DNA of 64,000 bases from Natrinema altunense. Its GTDB lineage: Archaea; Halobacteriota; Halobacteria; Halobacteriales; Natrialbaceae. The notes beneath the pieces are model-generated. The model worked only from the letters and a program-made list of their open reading frames with translations, ran no database searches and was not told the origin of the DNA. The translations under genes and the position numbers were made by a program. Where the stretch lies: NCBI RefSeq assembly GCF_000731985.1, contig NZ_JNCS01000001.1, forward strand, positions 372,001 through 436,000. The letters run 5' to 3'. Positions 1 to 8,992 of the stretch are shown here, one piece after another (the stretch's first letter is position 1; every line of letters begins with the position of its first letter).

Positions 1-72
1 TGCGCCGGAGACTTCCCTGGAGAGCAACCGCTCGTATGCCGCGTCGACGCGCCGACGGAGCCACCGCTTCAT
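1..72 (-). CDS. uppS: Prenyl diphosphate synthase (UppS-like), N-terminal fragment cut by window edge
   Basis: Reading leftwards from an ATG at 70-72, the first 24 codons are open to the window edge and begin MKRWLRRRVDAAYERLL. This matches my memory of the N-terminus of haloarchaeal cis-prenyltransferases (undecaprenyl/polyprenyl diphosphate synthase), which make the long-chain dolichol-type lipid carriers used in glycosylation. The catalytic part lies outside the window, so the call rests on the N-terminus and on the DUF5778 gene next door, which I recall as a frequent neighbour. The gene diverges from that neighbour. Confidence 0.55.
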   Translation of the reverse strand, partial: MKRWLRRRVDAAYERLLSREVSGA

Positions 73-248
73 CACCGGAGTAAAAGTCAGCGACGACTAT
101 GTGTCTTGTGTGTGACCTGGTGTCACTATGTCTGAGCGGTGGATGTATCGCTGTCGCGTCGGTACTCCGTGAAATCCCGTCGTTCGACGGGTCACTCGCG
201 CTGACGGAATCGTGACGGCTATCAGTCCGGCCCCGTTCGACTCGAACA

Positions 249-665
249 ATGCCAACAACCAATTCCGACGCGCTCGACGAGGACCTCTACCAGCGGACCA
301 AGGCGCTGCTCGAGCCCGGCGAGGTCGACCTCAACGGGGCGATCGTCCACACCGACTACGACGGGCAAGAGGACGTCAAAATGATGCAGGCGACGATCGA
401 CGTCGGCGATATCATCGCCGAACACTCGGGCTACGATCCGGGCGACTGCTACGTCTACTCGGGCAACGACGACCCGGACTTCTCCTCGAACCAGCACCAA
501 GGCCTGACGCTCGAGGACGAGGAGTTCGTCTGGGAGTGCCAGCAACTGCTGCGTGAGGGCAGTTTCGACATCGTCATTTACTACGAAGCGAGCGCCGACC
601 ACGAGGCGATCCTCGACGACATCGAGGCCCTCGGCTTCGACGTGACCGGCGTCGAAGGGGAGTAA
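249..665 (+). CDS. DUF5778 family haloarchaeal protein
   Basis: A 138-residue acidic soluble protein with no signal peptide or membrane segment. It fits the DUF5778 family as I remember it, which is restricted to haloarchaea and has no assigned function. The body contains a Tyr/Asp-rich stretch (residues about 60-80, YDPGDCYVYSGNDDPDF) and ends in a mixed alpha/beta segment suggesting a small alpha-beta fold. The ATG at 249 is the only start that keeps the compact length. It is divergent from the uppS fragment and is followed about 180 bases later by the heme operon. Confidence 0.7.
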   Translation: MPTTNSDALDEDLYQRTKALLEPGEVDLNGAIVHTDYDGQEDVKMMQATIDVGDIIAEHSGYDPGDCYVYSGNDDPDFSSNQHQGLTLEDEEFVWECQQLLREGSFDIVIYYEASADHEAILDDIEALGFDVTGVEGE

Positions 666-844
666 GGGCGGACAACTGGGTCCGGGCCACAACGGACCCG
701 TGTTTTCAGGCCGAGTGGAACGGACGCGTTGCCTGTCAGACGCACGCCGCGCAGGGCATCCGGCGGTCGGTCCGAGGACGCACCGTCGGTCGACTCGAGT
801 CGCCTTCCAATCCGCTTATGCACCGCCAGCCGTGAGTGACGCAT

Positions 845-1927
845 ATGACAACGGACGTCGACCTCACGGACGGCGAGCGGGCGGTCGTCAACGCCTTTCA
901 GGGTGGGTTCCCCGTCGTGGAACGGCCGTTCGAGGACGCCGCAGCCGCCATGCGCGACCACGGGGTCGACATCGACGCGGCGGGACTACTCGCGACGATT
1001 CGCGACCTCGACCAGCGGGGCGTTCTCTCGCGGTTCGGAGCCCTCGTCAACGCCCAGGAGATCGGCGGCGCGGCGACGCTGGTCGCCATGCACGCCCCCC
1101 GAGACCGGTTCGACGAGGTCGTCGATCTGGTCAACGACCACCGCGAAGTCGCCCACAACTACGAACGCGACCATCCCCATCTGAACGTCTGGTTCGTCGT
1201 GAGCGTCGCCGACGAGGACCGCGTCGACGACGTGCTCGCCGACATCGAAGACGAGACGGGACAGGAAACGTACAATCTGCCGAAACAGCGGGAGTTCCGC
1301 GTCGAAGCCAAGTTCTACGTCGACGGCCCGCTCGACGGCGATGGTGACGACGCCGCCGCTGGAATCGACTGTTCGGCGCTCGGCCCCGATGTCGCACCGA
1401 CCGACGACGCTACGCTCTCGCCCGCCGAACGGGACCTCGTCCTCGAGATTCAAGACGGGTTCCCGCTGACCGAGACGCCGTACGGGGACATCGCCGATGC
1501 GATCGGGCAGGACGTCGACTGGGTCCTCGAGACGGTCAAACGGTTCGAACGCGAGGGCAAGATCCGACGGATCGGCGTGGTACCGAACCACTACGCGCTG
1601 GGCTACACGGAAAACGGGATGACGGTCTGGAACGTACCCGACGAGGTCGTTCCCGAGGTCGGCCCGAAAGTCGCCGCGCTCCCGTTCGTTACCCACTGTT
1701 ACCGCCGCCCGCGCCACGAGGGCGTCTGGCCGTACAACTTCTTCGCGATGACCCACGGCCGCAGCGAGGCCGAGAGTCAGCGGCGCATCGAACGGGTGCG
1801 CGAGGTCATGAGCGAGCATTGGGACGTGTCCGACGACGACTGGGCGTCCCTGTTTTCGACGCAGATACTGAAGAAGACCGGGATTCGAATGGCAGAACGC
1901 GCCGAAGCGAACACCAGAGAGCAGTAG
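845..1927 (+). CDS. Fused AhbA/AhbB-type siroheme decarboxylase (Lrp/AsnC-like)
   Basis: A 360-residue protein made of two similar halves, each an N-terminal helix-turn-helix followed by an Lrp/AsnC-like ferredoxin-fold domain. Half 1 (about 1-165) carries AHNYERDHPHLNVWFV and half 2 (about 185-345) carries THCYRRPRHEGVWPYNFF. These are the His/Tyr/Arg-rich segments typical of the siroheme decarboxylase subunits AhbA and AhbB, which convert siroheme to didecarboxysiroheme in the alternative archaeal heme pathway. Elsewhere they are usually two genes; here they are joined by a short acidic linker. A GTG at 836 is in frame, but the ATG at 845 is preferred. It is followed 29 bases later by the precorrin-2 dehydrogenase gene, consistent with one heme operon. 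Confidence 0.8.
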   Translation: MTTDVDLTDGERAVVNAFQGGFPVVERPFEDAAAAMRDHGVDIDAAGLLATIRDLDQRGVLSRFGALVNAQEIGGAATLVAMHAPRDRFDEVVDLVNDHREVAHNYERDHPHLNVWFVVSVADEDRVDDVLADIEDETGQETYNLPKQREFRVEAKFYVDGPLDGDGDDAAAGIDCSALGPDVAPTDDATLSPAERDLVLEIQDGFPLTETPYGDIADAIGQDVDWVLETVKRFEREGKIRRIGVVPNHYALGYTENGMTVWNVPDEVVPEVGPKVAALPFVTHCYRRPRHEGVWPYNFFAMTHGRSEAESQRRIERVREVMSEHWDVSDDDWASLFSTQILKKTGIRMAERAEANTREQ

Positions 1928-1956
1928 GACGTTATGTCCGCCACATCTCATCCAGA

Positions 1957-2613
1957 ATGATTCCGCTTTTGCACGATTTCACGAACGAGACGGTGCTCGT
2001 CGTCGGCGGCGGTCCGGTCGGTGCCCGGAAGGCCCGGCGGTTCGCCCGGGAGGCGCAGGTACTCGTCGTCAGCCCGTCCTTCGCCGACCGGGAGTTCGGC
2101 GATGCCGAACTGATCCGGGCCGCGCCTGCCCCCGAGGACGTTCCGGGCTGGCTCGAGCGAATCGTGCCCGCACTGGTCGTCGCGGCGACCGACGACGCGG
2201 CGATCAACGACGCCGTCGTCGACGCGGCCCGCGAGCGGGGACTCCTCGTCAACCGGGCGGACCGGTCGGGGGAGCGTGAGGTCGGCAGCGTCGTCGTGCC
2301 CGCGACGGTCCGCGAGGAGCCGGTGACCGTCGCGGTCGCGACGGGCGGAACCGCGCCCGCGGTGAGCAAGTATCTCCGAGCGGAACTCGAGGAGACGCTC
2401 GACGGGGCCGGCGAGATGGCACGGGTCTGTGCGGGACTGCGCGAGGAGTTAAAGACGCGTGATATTTCAGCGGACCGACGACGGGAGATCGTCACGGACG
2501 TCGTCAATTCTCCGGACCTTTGGACAGCTTTACGTACGGGTACTTCCAACTGTCCGCAAGTGATCGAGGACGTGCTCGGCGAGGAACTGTCAACCGGGGG
2601 TGAACGGCCGTGA
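1957..2613 (+). CDS. Precorrin-2 dehydrogenase / sirohydrochlorin ferrochelatase-like
   Basis: 218 residues. The N-terminus has an NAD-binding Rossmann motif (VLVVGGGPVGARKARRF, residues about 11-27), followed by VVAATDDAAIND and NRADRSGEREVGSVVVPA, the signature of the CysG-N/Met8p/SirC family. The enzyme oxidises precorrin-2 to sirohydrochlorin on the way to siroheme. The ATG at 1957 begins MIPLLHDF, the usual start of this family; upstream in-frame sequence is out-of-frame shadow of the preceding gene. The stop overlaps the next gene (hemA) in TGATG, so the two are probably translationally coupled. Confidence 0.9.
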   Translation: MIPLLHDFTNETVLVVGGGPVGARKARRFAREAQVLVVSPSFADREFGDAELIRAAPAPEDVPGWLERIVPALVVAATDDAAINDAVVDAARERGLLVNRADRSGEREVGSVVVPATVREEPVTVAVATGGTAPAVSKYLRAELEETLDGAGEMARVCAGLREELKTRDISADRRREIVTDVVNSPDLWTALRTGTSNCPQVIEDVLGEELSTGGERP

Positions 2614-3959
2614 TGTCGACCGGCGTCGTGACTGCCGCGCGAGTGACCCACGAGAGCGGGACCGTCGACCAGTTGGCCGCAGCCAGCCCCGACAGTCAGG
2701 AGGCCGCCGTGACGGAGCTGCTGACCGTTCCCGACATCGAGGAGGCGTACGTCCTCTCGACGTGCAATCGGGTCGAGGCGTACGTCGTCGGCGCTGACCA
2801 CGCCGTCGGCCGGGCCGCACTCGAGGAATTCTTCGCCGCGATCGACGACGAGGCCGTCGTCACGACCGGCCACGACGAGAGCCTGCGACACCTGTTGCGA
2901 GTCGCGGCCGGCCTCGAGTCGGTCATTCTCGGCGAGGACCAGATTATCGGTCAGGTCCGGACCGCCTACGAGGACGCCCGCGCCGCCGGCGGGATCGGCT
3001 CGATGCTCGAGGCCGCCGTCACGAAAGCGATTCACGTCGGCGAACGCGCACGGACCGAGACGGCGATCAACGAGGGGGTCGTCTCCCTGGGATCGGCCGC
3101 GACGCGGCGGGCCGCCGCGGAACTCCCCCTCGAAGGTGCCACCGCACTGGTCGTCGGAGCCGGCGAGATGGGACGGCTCGCGGCTCGCAACCTCGCGGCG
3201 AGCGGGATCGACGAACTCGTCGTCGCCAACCGAACCGTCGCCCACGCCGACCACCTCGTCGGCGATCTGGAAGTCGAGATCGACACGCGGGTCGTGCCGC
3301 TCGAGGCGCTCGAGACCGTCGTGACCGGTGCCGAAGTCGTCGTCACGGCGACCGGCAGCGATGAGCCGGTACTCGGACCGCGCCATTTCGATGCCGAGTC
3401 CGATCGCGACACAGCGGAGGGCGGGACCGAACAGGTGATCGTCGATCTCGGCCAGCCGCGGGACGTCGCGCCGGCGGCCGGCACACTGCCGGCGGTTCAG
3501 GTGTTCGATCTGGACGACCTCGAGTCGGTCACCGCGGAGACCCGCGAACAGCGGGCCGACGCGGCTCGGGAGGTCGAGGCGATGATCGACCGCGAGTACG
3601 ACCTGCTCACGGAACAGTACAAGCGGGCACGCGCCGACGAGGCGATCGCCGCGATGTACGAATCCGCCGAGCGGATCAAAGATCGGGAGGTCGAGACCGC
3701 GCTCTCCCATCTCGAGGGCGAGGTCACCGAGGGGCAACGAGAGGTCGTCGAATCGATGGCCGACGCGCTGGTCAACCAACTGCTCGCGCCGCCGACCAAG
3801 AGCCTCCGCGAGGCGGCGGCCGAAGACGACTGGAGTACGATCCATACCGCACTGCAACTGTTCAATCCGGAGTTCGACGGGGACGACGGCCCGCTCGCCC
3901 CGCCGTCGGTCATCACGGCGAACGCCGACCCGGGGATCGGCGCGACGGACGACGACTGA
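2613..3959 (+). CDS. hemA: Glutamyl-tRNA reductase
   Basis: 448 residues. It carries the catalytic STCNRVEAY motif with the active-site Cys (about residue 50), GEDQIIGQV, and a Rossmann NADPH-binding segment (ALVVGAGEMGRLAARNL) followed by VANRTVAHA. A helical dimerisation domain at the C-terminus ends in an acidic tail. It reduces glutamyl-tRNA to glutamate-1-semialdehyde, the first committed step of tetrapyrrole synthesis. It is the third gene of the heme operon and overlaps the dehydrogenase stop. A GTG at 2610 immediately precedes the ATG and cannot be excluded as the start. Confidence 0.95.
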   Translation: MSTGVVTAARVTHESGTVDQLAAASPDSQEAAVTELLTVPDIEEAYVLSTCNRVEAYVVGADHAVGRAALEEFFAAIDDEAVVTTGHDESLRHLLRVAAGLESVILGEDQIIGQVRTAYEDARAAGGIGSMLEAAVTKAIHVGERARTETAINEGVVSLGSAATRRAAAELPLEGATALVVGAGEMGRLAARNLAASGIDELVVANRTVAHADHLVGDLEVEIDTRVVPLEALETVVTGAEVVVTATGSDEPVLGPRHFDAESDRDTAEGGTEQVIVDLGQPRDVAPAAGTLPAVQVFDLDDLESVTAETREQRADAAREVEAMIDREYDLLTEQYKRARADEAIAAMYESAERIKDREVETALSHLEGEVTEGQREVVESMADALVNQLLAPPTKSLREAAAEDDWSTIHTALQLFNPEFDGDDGPLAPPSVITANADPGIGATDDD

Positions 3960-4103
3960 GAGCACCGCCCGACGACTCGGTTTCGGTGCGGGTTGGTGTC
4001 ACTCGAATCCGTTCAGACGCAGTACTGAGCGCTGCCAGTGTATGGAACCGGGAACCGAGTCGACGACGCTCGAGACACCGTGCTCGACCGCCTCAGTGTC
4101 GTG

Positions 4104-4436
4104 CTACCGGTTCGGCGCGCCGTACTCCACGTGGACCGTCGGGACGCTCGGGGAGTCGGGCGCTTCGTCGCCGTTCCAGTCGACGAGACGGACGTTCGCC
4201 ATCCGGCCGGAAAATCGGAACCGCTGGACGCCGACGTCGATCGCACCCTCGGCGACGCCGCCGGCCATAACCGTGCCCTCGGCAACCGGATCGTCGGCGA
4301 GCATCTCGAGGTCGCCGTCGACGGTGAGTTCGTAGTTCGACGGGACGCCGCGCCCGACGATCGTCACGAGGTTCGGGAGGTGACTATCGGTTGCGGTCGC
4401 GTCGGTTCTGTTCTGCACCGCTGTCTCACGTGTCAT
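4104..4436 (-). CDS. Small beta-rich protein resembling a domain of haloarchaeal secreted enzymes
   Basis: 110 residues from the ATG at 4436. The central part (NLVTIVGRGVPSNYELTV, then a GGVAEGAIDVG-RFRFSG pattern) looks to me like the beta-sandwich module often found at the C-termini of haloarchaeal Tat-exported hydrolases. That resemblance is from memory and is not tested here. No signal peptide is visible, so this would be a free-standing cytoplasmic copy. It lies between the heme operon (convergent) and the exported GH31 enzyme (divergent). Confidence 0.55.
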   Translation of the reverse strand: MTRETAVQNRTDATATDSHLPNLVTIVGRGVPSNYELTVDGDLEMLADDPVAEGTVMAGGVAEGAIDVGVQRFRFSGRMANVRLVDWNGDEAPDSPSVPTVHVEYGAPNR

Positions 4437-4682
4437 GCTTCGATAAGCCCAGTATCCCGGTATAAGCTTTCCTGTCGAAGAATTGGTAAGAATGCGTGAA
4501 TGCGGTCGCAACTGCCACAAGCGGGCGAATCGGCAATCGTGAGCGACTCCCCCGTTGCCGGCCCATGGAGAGGCCGAACGGCTGAAGTATTAGTATGACG
4601 ATCGTTCACGTTCAGTTTTGGTTTATTGAGTGATGATTAGGTATAACCGAGCATATTTTCGTCACAGCAATCGGAATTCAGA

Positions 4683-4719
4683 AAAATTTTAATACATATT
4701 GTAGTTAATTTCGACAGAG
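4683..4719 (+). promoter_or_regulatory. Promoter of the GH31 gene
   Basis: An AT-rich block with a TATA-like TTTTAATA at about 4687-4694 lies roughly 28 bases before the ATG at 4720. That spacing is expected for a leaderless haloarchaeal transcript. The whole 4570-4719 stretch is distinctly AT-rich compared with its surroundings. Confidence 0.6.
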
Positions 4720-7692
4720 ATGGTTAACAGGTCACCACGGCTCACGACCCGACGGACGCTCTTGCAAGCATCGGCCACGTTGCTGGCAGGCGGTGCACTC
4801 GCCTCTTCTACTGCGCGGGCCGACCACTACGACTCGAAGATCCATCACGAACCGGAACTCGACGATGACAACCTCCAGACGTTGTCCGTTCGGGATTACG
4901 ATGTCCTCCAAGATGGAGTGACAGTCGATCTCGGCGAATACGAGGGGTACGTCCGCCTGTTCGCCAACGACATGGCGCGGGTCTCGATCGTCGAGTCCGG
5001 AGAAGAAGAGTACGAGTCCCGCGGTATCGCAACGGGGAGAGCCGAGTGGGAGACGCCGAGTTTCAGTGTCGACGAGAACGAAGATCGGATCGCTCTCGAG
5101 ACGGAGACGATCACCGTCGAAATCAACAACGGACTCTTCGGCGTCACGTTCCTCGACGAAGACGGAGCCGTCATCAACGAAGATTATCTCGAGAAGGGGT
5201 CGTCGGGATACGAGGCTGGCAAACCCTACGCGTACAAGAAGACCGACGAAAACGAGGCCTTCTACGGGTTCGGCGAACAGCCCGGCAACGAACTCAACAA
5301 ACGGGGCGAGAAACTCGAGCACTGGAACACGGACCAGTACGCCTACGGCGCGGACAACGACTACGTCTACACGTCGATTCCGTTCTTCGTCGGCGTGAAA
5401 GACGTCGGCGCCTACGGAATCTTCTTCGACGATCCGTATCACTCCGTGTTCGAGATGGCAACCGAGTCGGACGACTACTACTACTTCCTCGCCGACGGCG
5501 GTCAGTTGACCTACTATTTCGCGTACGGTCCCGAAATCGAGGGGGTCCTCGAGCGGTACACGGAACTGACCGGGACGATGGAACTGCCGCCGAAGTGGGG
5601 ACTCGGCCTCCACCAGAGCAAGTGGGAGTACACTCCGGACGAGATCGTCGAGACCGCCGAAACATACCGCGAGAAGGGGATTCCCCTGGACGCGATGCAC
5701 TTCGACATCGACTACATGAACGAGTATCGCGTCTTCACCTGGGAAGACGACTACCTCGATGCGCTCCAGCGGGTCGAGTCGATCCCGGGGATCAGAACGG
5801 TCGCCGTCAACGACCCCGGCGTCGCCGCGGAGGAATCGTACGATCCCACGCCCGATGATTCGGCCCCGGACGAGAGCCCGTACGACGGTGAATCCGACGA
5901 CGAGACGTCCGGGGATGATACGTCCGGCGGCGACGACTCCGACGACGATACAGCCGGTGATACGCCCTATGCGGGGACGCCCGATACCGGCACCCAAGAG
6001 GACGGCGTCTCGCTCACGACGACCGAGATCCCGACCGACCACACTCGGTACGATGTCTACATCGAGGGGACGGAAAACGACTACTGGGTGAAAAACGCCG
6101 ACGGCGAGACCTTCGTCGGGAGAGTCTGGCCGGACGAGACGGTTTGGCCCGATTTCTCACGGTCGGAGGTCCGCTCGTGGTGGGCCCGACAACACGACGC
6201 GCTGTTCGACGCCGGCATCGACGGGATCAAAAACGACATGGCCGAACCGGCGGTGTTCCAGGAGAACGAGAAGTACGACTGGACGATGCCGGTCGACAAC
6301 GTCCACGGGACGGGCGACGACACGATGCTCCACGAGGAGTATCACAACATGTACGGCTTCGACATGGCCAGAGCGGCCCACGAAGCCTACGACGTCTACA
6401 AGCCCGACGAGCGGCCGTTCCTGTTAAACCGGAACCTCTACGCAGGGGGACAACGGTACGCGGCGCTCTGGACCGGAGACAACGTGAGTTCGTGGGCGCA
6501 CCTGCGGAAGTCGATCCCGATGCACCTGAACCTGGGGCTGTCCGGACTGGCGTTCGTCGGCCACGACATCGGCGGCTTTGTCGGCCGACCCGATCCGGAA
6601 CTGTTCGCCCGCTGGATGGAACTCGGAGCGTTCGTCCCCTACTGCCGGAATCACGCGGACAGCCACACCAAGGTCGACGACGGGGAACCGCGGAACCAAC
6701 ACCCCTGGACGTTCGGTGACGAGGTCGAGGCGATCAGCAAGAAGTACCTTCGACTGCGCTACCGGCTGCTCCCGTACCTCTACAACGAGTTCCGGGACGC
6801 GACCGAGACCGGAAAGCCGGTCCAGCAGCCGCTGGTGGTCCACTTCCAGAACGACGAGCGAACCCACGATATCGCCGACCAGTTCATGTTCGGCGACGAC
6901 ATGATGGTCGCACCGGTGCTCGAGGAGGGCGCGACCTCCCGCGAGGTCTACCTGCCCGAGGGAGAGCAGTGGATCGACTACTGGACCGGCGAGGTGTACG
7001 ACGGCGGACAGACGCTCACGGTCGATGCCCCACTCGATCATCTTCCGGTCTTCGTCCGGGACGACACCATCATCCCGATGCGCGAGGTCCAGCAGTACAC
7101 GGGCGAACAGCCGCTGACGACGCTGATCCTCGACGCCTACGTGGACGAGGAAGCGACGTACTCCTTCTACGAGGACGACGGCGAGAGTCGAGCCTACCGG
7201 GACGGAGCGTACAACGTGACCGACTTTACCGTCTCGACTACCCCCGGCGGCGTAGTCACTTTCGAACACGAGGCGGTCGTCCGAAACTACGCGGACTCGC
7301 AACTCTCGTCGTATCTGTTGAAACTCGACCGGTCGGAACTACCGCGGAAGGTCCAAGCAGCCTCGAAGAAGTATGAGGCGGTCAGCGACGCGGAAACGGT
7401 CGAGGACACACCCGAAACGTTCACTTATGACGAAGCGGCCGATGCCGTCTTCGTACACGTCCCCGCCGACGAGGACAACCCGGTGAAACTGTTCTTCAAC
7501 GGAAACCGCAGCAACAGCGGTCGCGGCGACAGAAGTCGCGGCGATAGAGGTCATGGCGATAGAGGTCGCAGTAACAACGATCGAGACGAGAGAAGACGCG
7601 ATAACAGCGATCGCCGTCGCAGAGATCGCGGCAAGACAGATCGCGGGAACAGCGGACGCAGTACTGGAAACCGCGGTGACGGAACCAGATAA
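4720..7692 (+). CDS. Tat-exported glycoside hydrolase family 31 (alpha-glucosidase/xylosidase-like)
   Basis: 990 residues. The Tat signal has RR at residues 11-12, a hydrophobic stretch and a likely cleavage after ARA (residue 34). The GH31 core follows: an N-terminal galactose-mutarotase-like domain, then the (beta/alpha)8 barrel with GIKNDMAEP (nucleophile Asp about 506) and LWTGDNVSSW (acid/base Asp about 587), and C-terminal beta domains. It would hydrolyse alpha-linked sugars outside the cell. A low-complexity Asp/Ser/Thr/Pro insert (about 373-430) interrupts the barrel. The last 60 or so residues are an Arg/Gly/Asp-rich repeat tail, strongly basic, which is odd for a halophile's exported protein. 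Substrate is not predictable from sequence alone. Confidence 0.9.
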   Translation: MVNRSPRLTTRRTLLQASATLLAGGALASSTARADHYDSKIHHEPELDDDNLQTLSVRDYDVLQDGVTVDLGEYEGYVRLFANDMARVSIVESGEEEYESRGIATGRAEWETPSFSVDENEDRIALETETITVEINNGLFGVTFLDEDGAVINEDYLEKGSSGYEAGKPYAYKKTDENEAFYGFGEQPGNELNKRGEKLEHWNTDQYAYGADNDYVYTSIPFFVGVKDVGAYGIFFDDPYHSVFEMATESDDYYYFLADGGQLTYYFAYGPEIEGVLERYTELTGTMELPPKWGLGLHQSKWEYTPDEIVETAETYREKGIPLDAMHFDIDYMNEYRVFTWEDDYLDALQRVESIPGIRTVAVNDPGVAAEESYDPTPDDSAPDESPYDGESDDETSGDDTSGGDDSDDDTAGDTPYAGTPDTGTQEDGVSLTTTEIPTDHTRYDVYIEGTENDYWVKNADGETFVGRVWPDETVWPDFSRSEVRSWWARQHDALFDAGIDGIKNDMAEPAVFQENEKYDWTMPVDNVHGTGDDTMLHEEYHNMYGFDMARAAHEAYDVYKPDERPFLLNRNLYAGGQRYAALWTGDNVSSWAHLRKSIPMHLNLGLSGLAFVGHDIGGFVGRPDPELFARWMELGAFVPYCRNHADSHTKVDDGEPRNQHPWTFGDEVEAISKKYLRLRYRLLPYLYNEFRDATETGKPVQQPLVVHFQNDERTHDIADQFMFGDDMMVAPVLEEGATSREVYLPEGEQWIDYWTGEVYDGGQTLTVDAPLDHLPVFVRDDTIIPMREVQQYTGEQPLTTLILDAYVDEEATYSFYEDDGESRAYRDGAYNVTDFTVSTTPGGVVTFEHEAVVRNYADSQLSSYLLKLDRSELPRKVQAASKKYEAVSDAETVEDTPETFTYDEAADAVFVHVPADEDNPVKLFFNGNRSNSGRGDRSRGDRGHGDRGRSNNDRDERRRDNSDRRRRDRGKTDRGNSGRSTGNRGDGTR
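7501..7692 (+). repeat. Tandem short repeats encoding the Arg/Gly/Asp tail
   Basis: The 3' end of the GH31 gene contains imperfect repeats built on GGCGATAGAGGTC-like units (for example 7531-7570), encoding RGDRxRGD-type peptides. The composition changes abruptly from the acidic catalytic part. Replication slippage is a likely source of length variation. Confidence 0.7.
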
Positions 7693-7919
7693 CAGAAAGA
7701 ACGGGAACGAAAATCGTGGTACCGGTAGTCGCGCCGGCACGGGCCGCCCGTATCGGTGCCGGCACGCCCCTCACCGATCCCACTCGTCGATACGACGGGA
7801 CGAGTGAGTCACGTCCGATTCGATCCCGCCGACCGGTACGTGGCTGACTCTTGATGCTCGGTCCCGGAACCTGCCGTCAGCTCTCCGCGGTGGTAGAGCA
7901 CCGCGGCGGCCACCGCGGC

Positions 7920-8117
7920 TCAGTCGCTCGAGGGACCCAGGTCGCGAACGAGAAGGGCGTCGGAGACAGCGGGAACGGTCGGACGGACGGTCCCGTCGCT
8001 CGAGTCGATCGTGTGCCCCGTTTCGACGTGGTGGCGGATCGCCGCCCGCGAGCGGCGTTGCTGGGACGGGTCGTCGACGGCGGACGCGCTCCAGTCGCAG
8101 TCGAGACAGTACTTCAT
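7920..8117 (-). CDS. Small zinc-finger-like protein
   Basis: 65 residues. The N-terminus has CLDCDW (Cys4, Cys7) and a later HHVETGH (His at about 29, 30 and 35), giving a plausible C2H2-type zinc site. Such single-finger micro-proteins are common in haloarchaea and mostly uncharacterised. There is no membrane segment. It lies just downstream of the HAD hydrolase gene on the same strand, 84 bases away, so it may be cotranscribed. The function is unknown. Confidence 0.6.
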   Translation of the reverse strand: MKYCLDCDWSASAVDDPSQQRRSRAAIRHHVETGHTIDSSDGTVRPTVPAVSDALLVRDLGPSSD

Positions 8118-8201
8118 CGGTTCCGTCTTTCGCTGTTTTCCTGAAGCCCTTTCGGTCCGCGGGTGCGAGTACGACCCTGACCGTCGATCGGCGGTGGCCG
8201 C

Positions 8202-8837
8202 TCAGGACAGTTCGTCGAACGAGCGGACGCGATAATCCCCGAGTACGCACTGGCCCCGCCGCTCGTGGCCGACGCGTTCGACGTGAATCGCGTCGATCCC
8301 GGCGTTCCAGGCTGCACCGACGTCGTTCGCGCCGTCGCCCGCGAGCACGCCCCGATGGCCGTTGTGGGCGACCCCGAGGTCGGCCATGACGGACTGCACC
8401 GGTTCCGGGTCGGGCTTCCAGCCCGTTTCCTCGGTACAGCACAGCCGCGCGTCGAACCAGTCGCGGATTCCCACGGCGTCGAGGACCGGCTCACAGAGGA
8501 ACTCCTGACAGTGGGTCACCAGCCCGACCGGCACCTCGAGATCGGCGACGAACGCGGCGTCCTCGTGGAGGTAAGTCTGCTCGGCCCGGACCAGGGGGTC
8601 TTCCTCCTCGTGGAACGCCTCCCAGAACGCCGTCGGGTCGACTCCCCACTCCTCGAGTTGGCGATCCCGGGAGCCGGTCAGCCCGTTCCAGAGGATGTCC
8701 GCTTCCTGATCGGTGAACTCGCGGCCGAGCCGGTCGCCGACCTGGTCGAACACCTCGCGGGTATACGACCACTCGACGTCGACGAGCGTGCCGTCGAGGT
8801 CGAGCAGCCAGAAATCGTACTCGCGCTCGAGAGCCAT
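8202..8837 (-). CDS. HAD-superfamily phosphatase (phosphoglycolate phosphatase-like)
   Basis: 211 residues with all four HAD motifs: LLDLDGTLVD (nucleophile Asp about 13 and Asp 15), VGLVTH (Thr), the GWKPDPEP lysine motif, and AGDGANDVGAAWNAG acidic motif IV. An alpha-helical cap lies between motifs I and II. The family hydrolyses small phosphorylated metabolites; the substrate cannot be read from sequence. The start ATG (MALEREYDFWLLDLDG) places the first beta strand properly. Confidence 0.85.
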   Translation of the reverse strand: MALEREYDFWLLDLDGTLVDVEWSYTREVFDQVGDRLGREFTDQEADILWNGLTGSRDRQLEEWGVDPTAFWEAFHEEEDPLVRAEQTYLHEDAAFVADLEVPVGLVTHCQEFLCEPVLDAVGIRDWFDARLCCTEETGWKPDPEPVQSVMADLGVAHNGHRGVLAGDGANDVGAAWNAGIDAIHVERVGHERRGQCVLGDYRVRSFDELS

Positions 8838-8902
8838 GCGGAACCGAACGTAGGGAGGTCGCGAGTAAATGCCTGTCGACCGGTCGAGTCGCCCACGAGG
8901 CC

Positions 8903-8992
8903 AGTATCGTAGCCACTGAAGGTCACTGCACGCCTGACCGCATGACGGCGTTGGGTCAGTGTGGAACCCGTGTCAGTGGCTCCGATCGGACG
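8903..8992. repeat. Nested palindromic element, copy C (diverged)
   Basis: An outer inverted repeat AGCCACTGA / TCAGTGGCT encloses an inner stem TGACC / GGTCA. Length, spacing and order match the copies at 45381 and 55087. The stems differ from those copies by paired changes (CAACT/AGTTG becomes CCACT/AGTGG; TGATC/GATCA becomes TGACC/GGTCA). It overlaps the 3' end of the LWR-salt gene. Confidence 0.75.
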
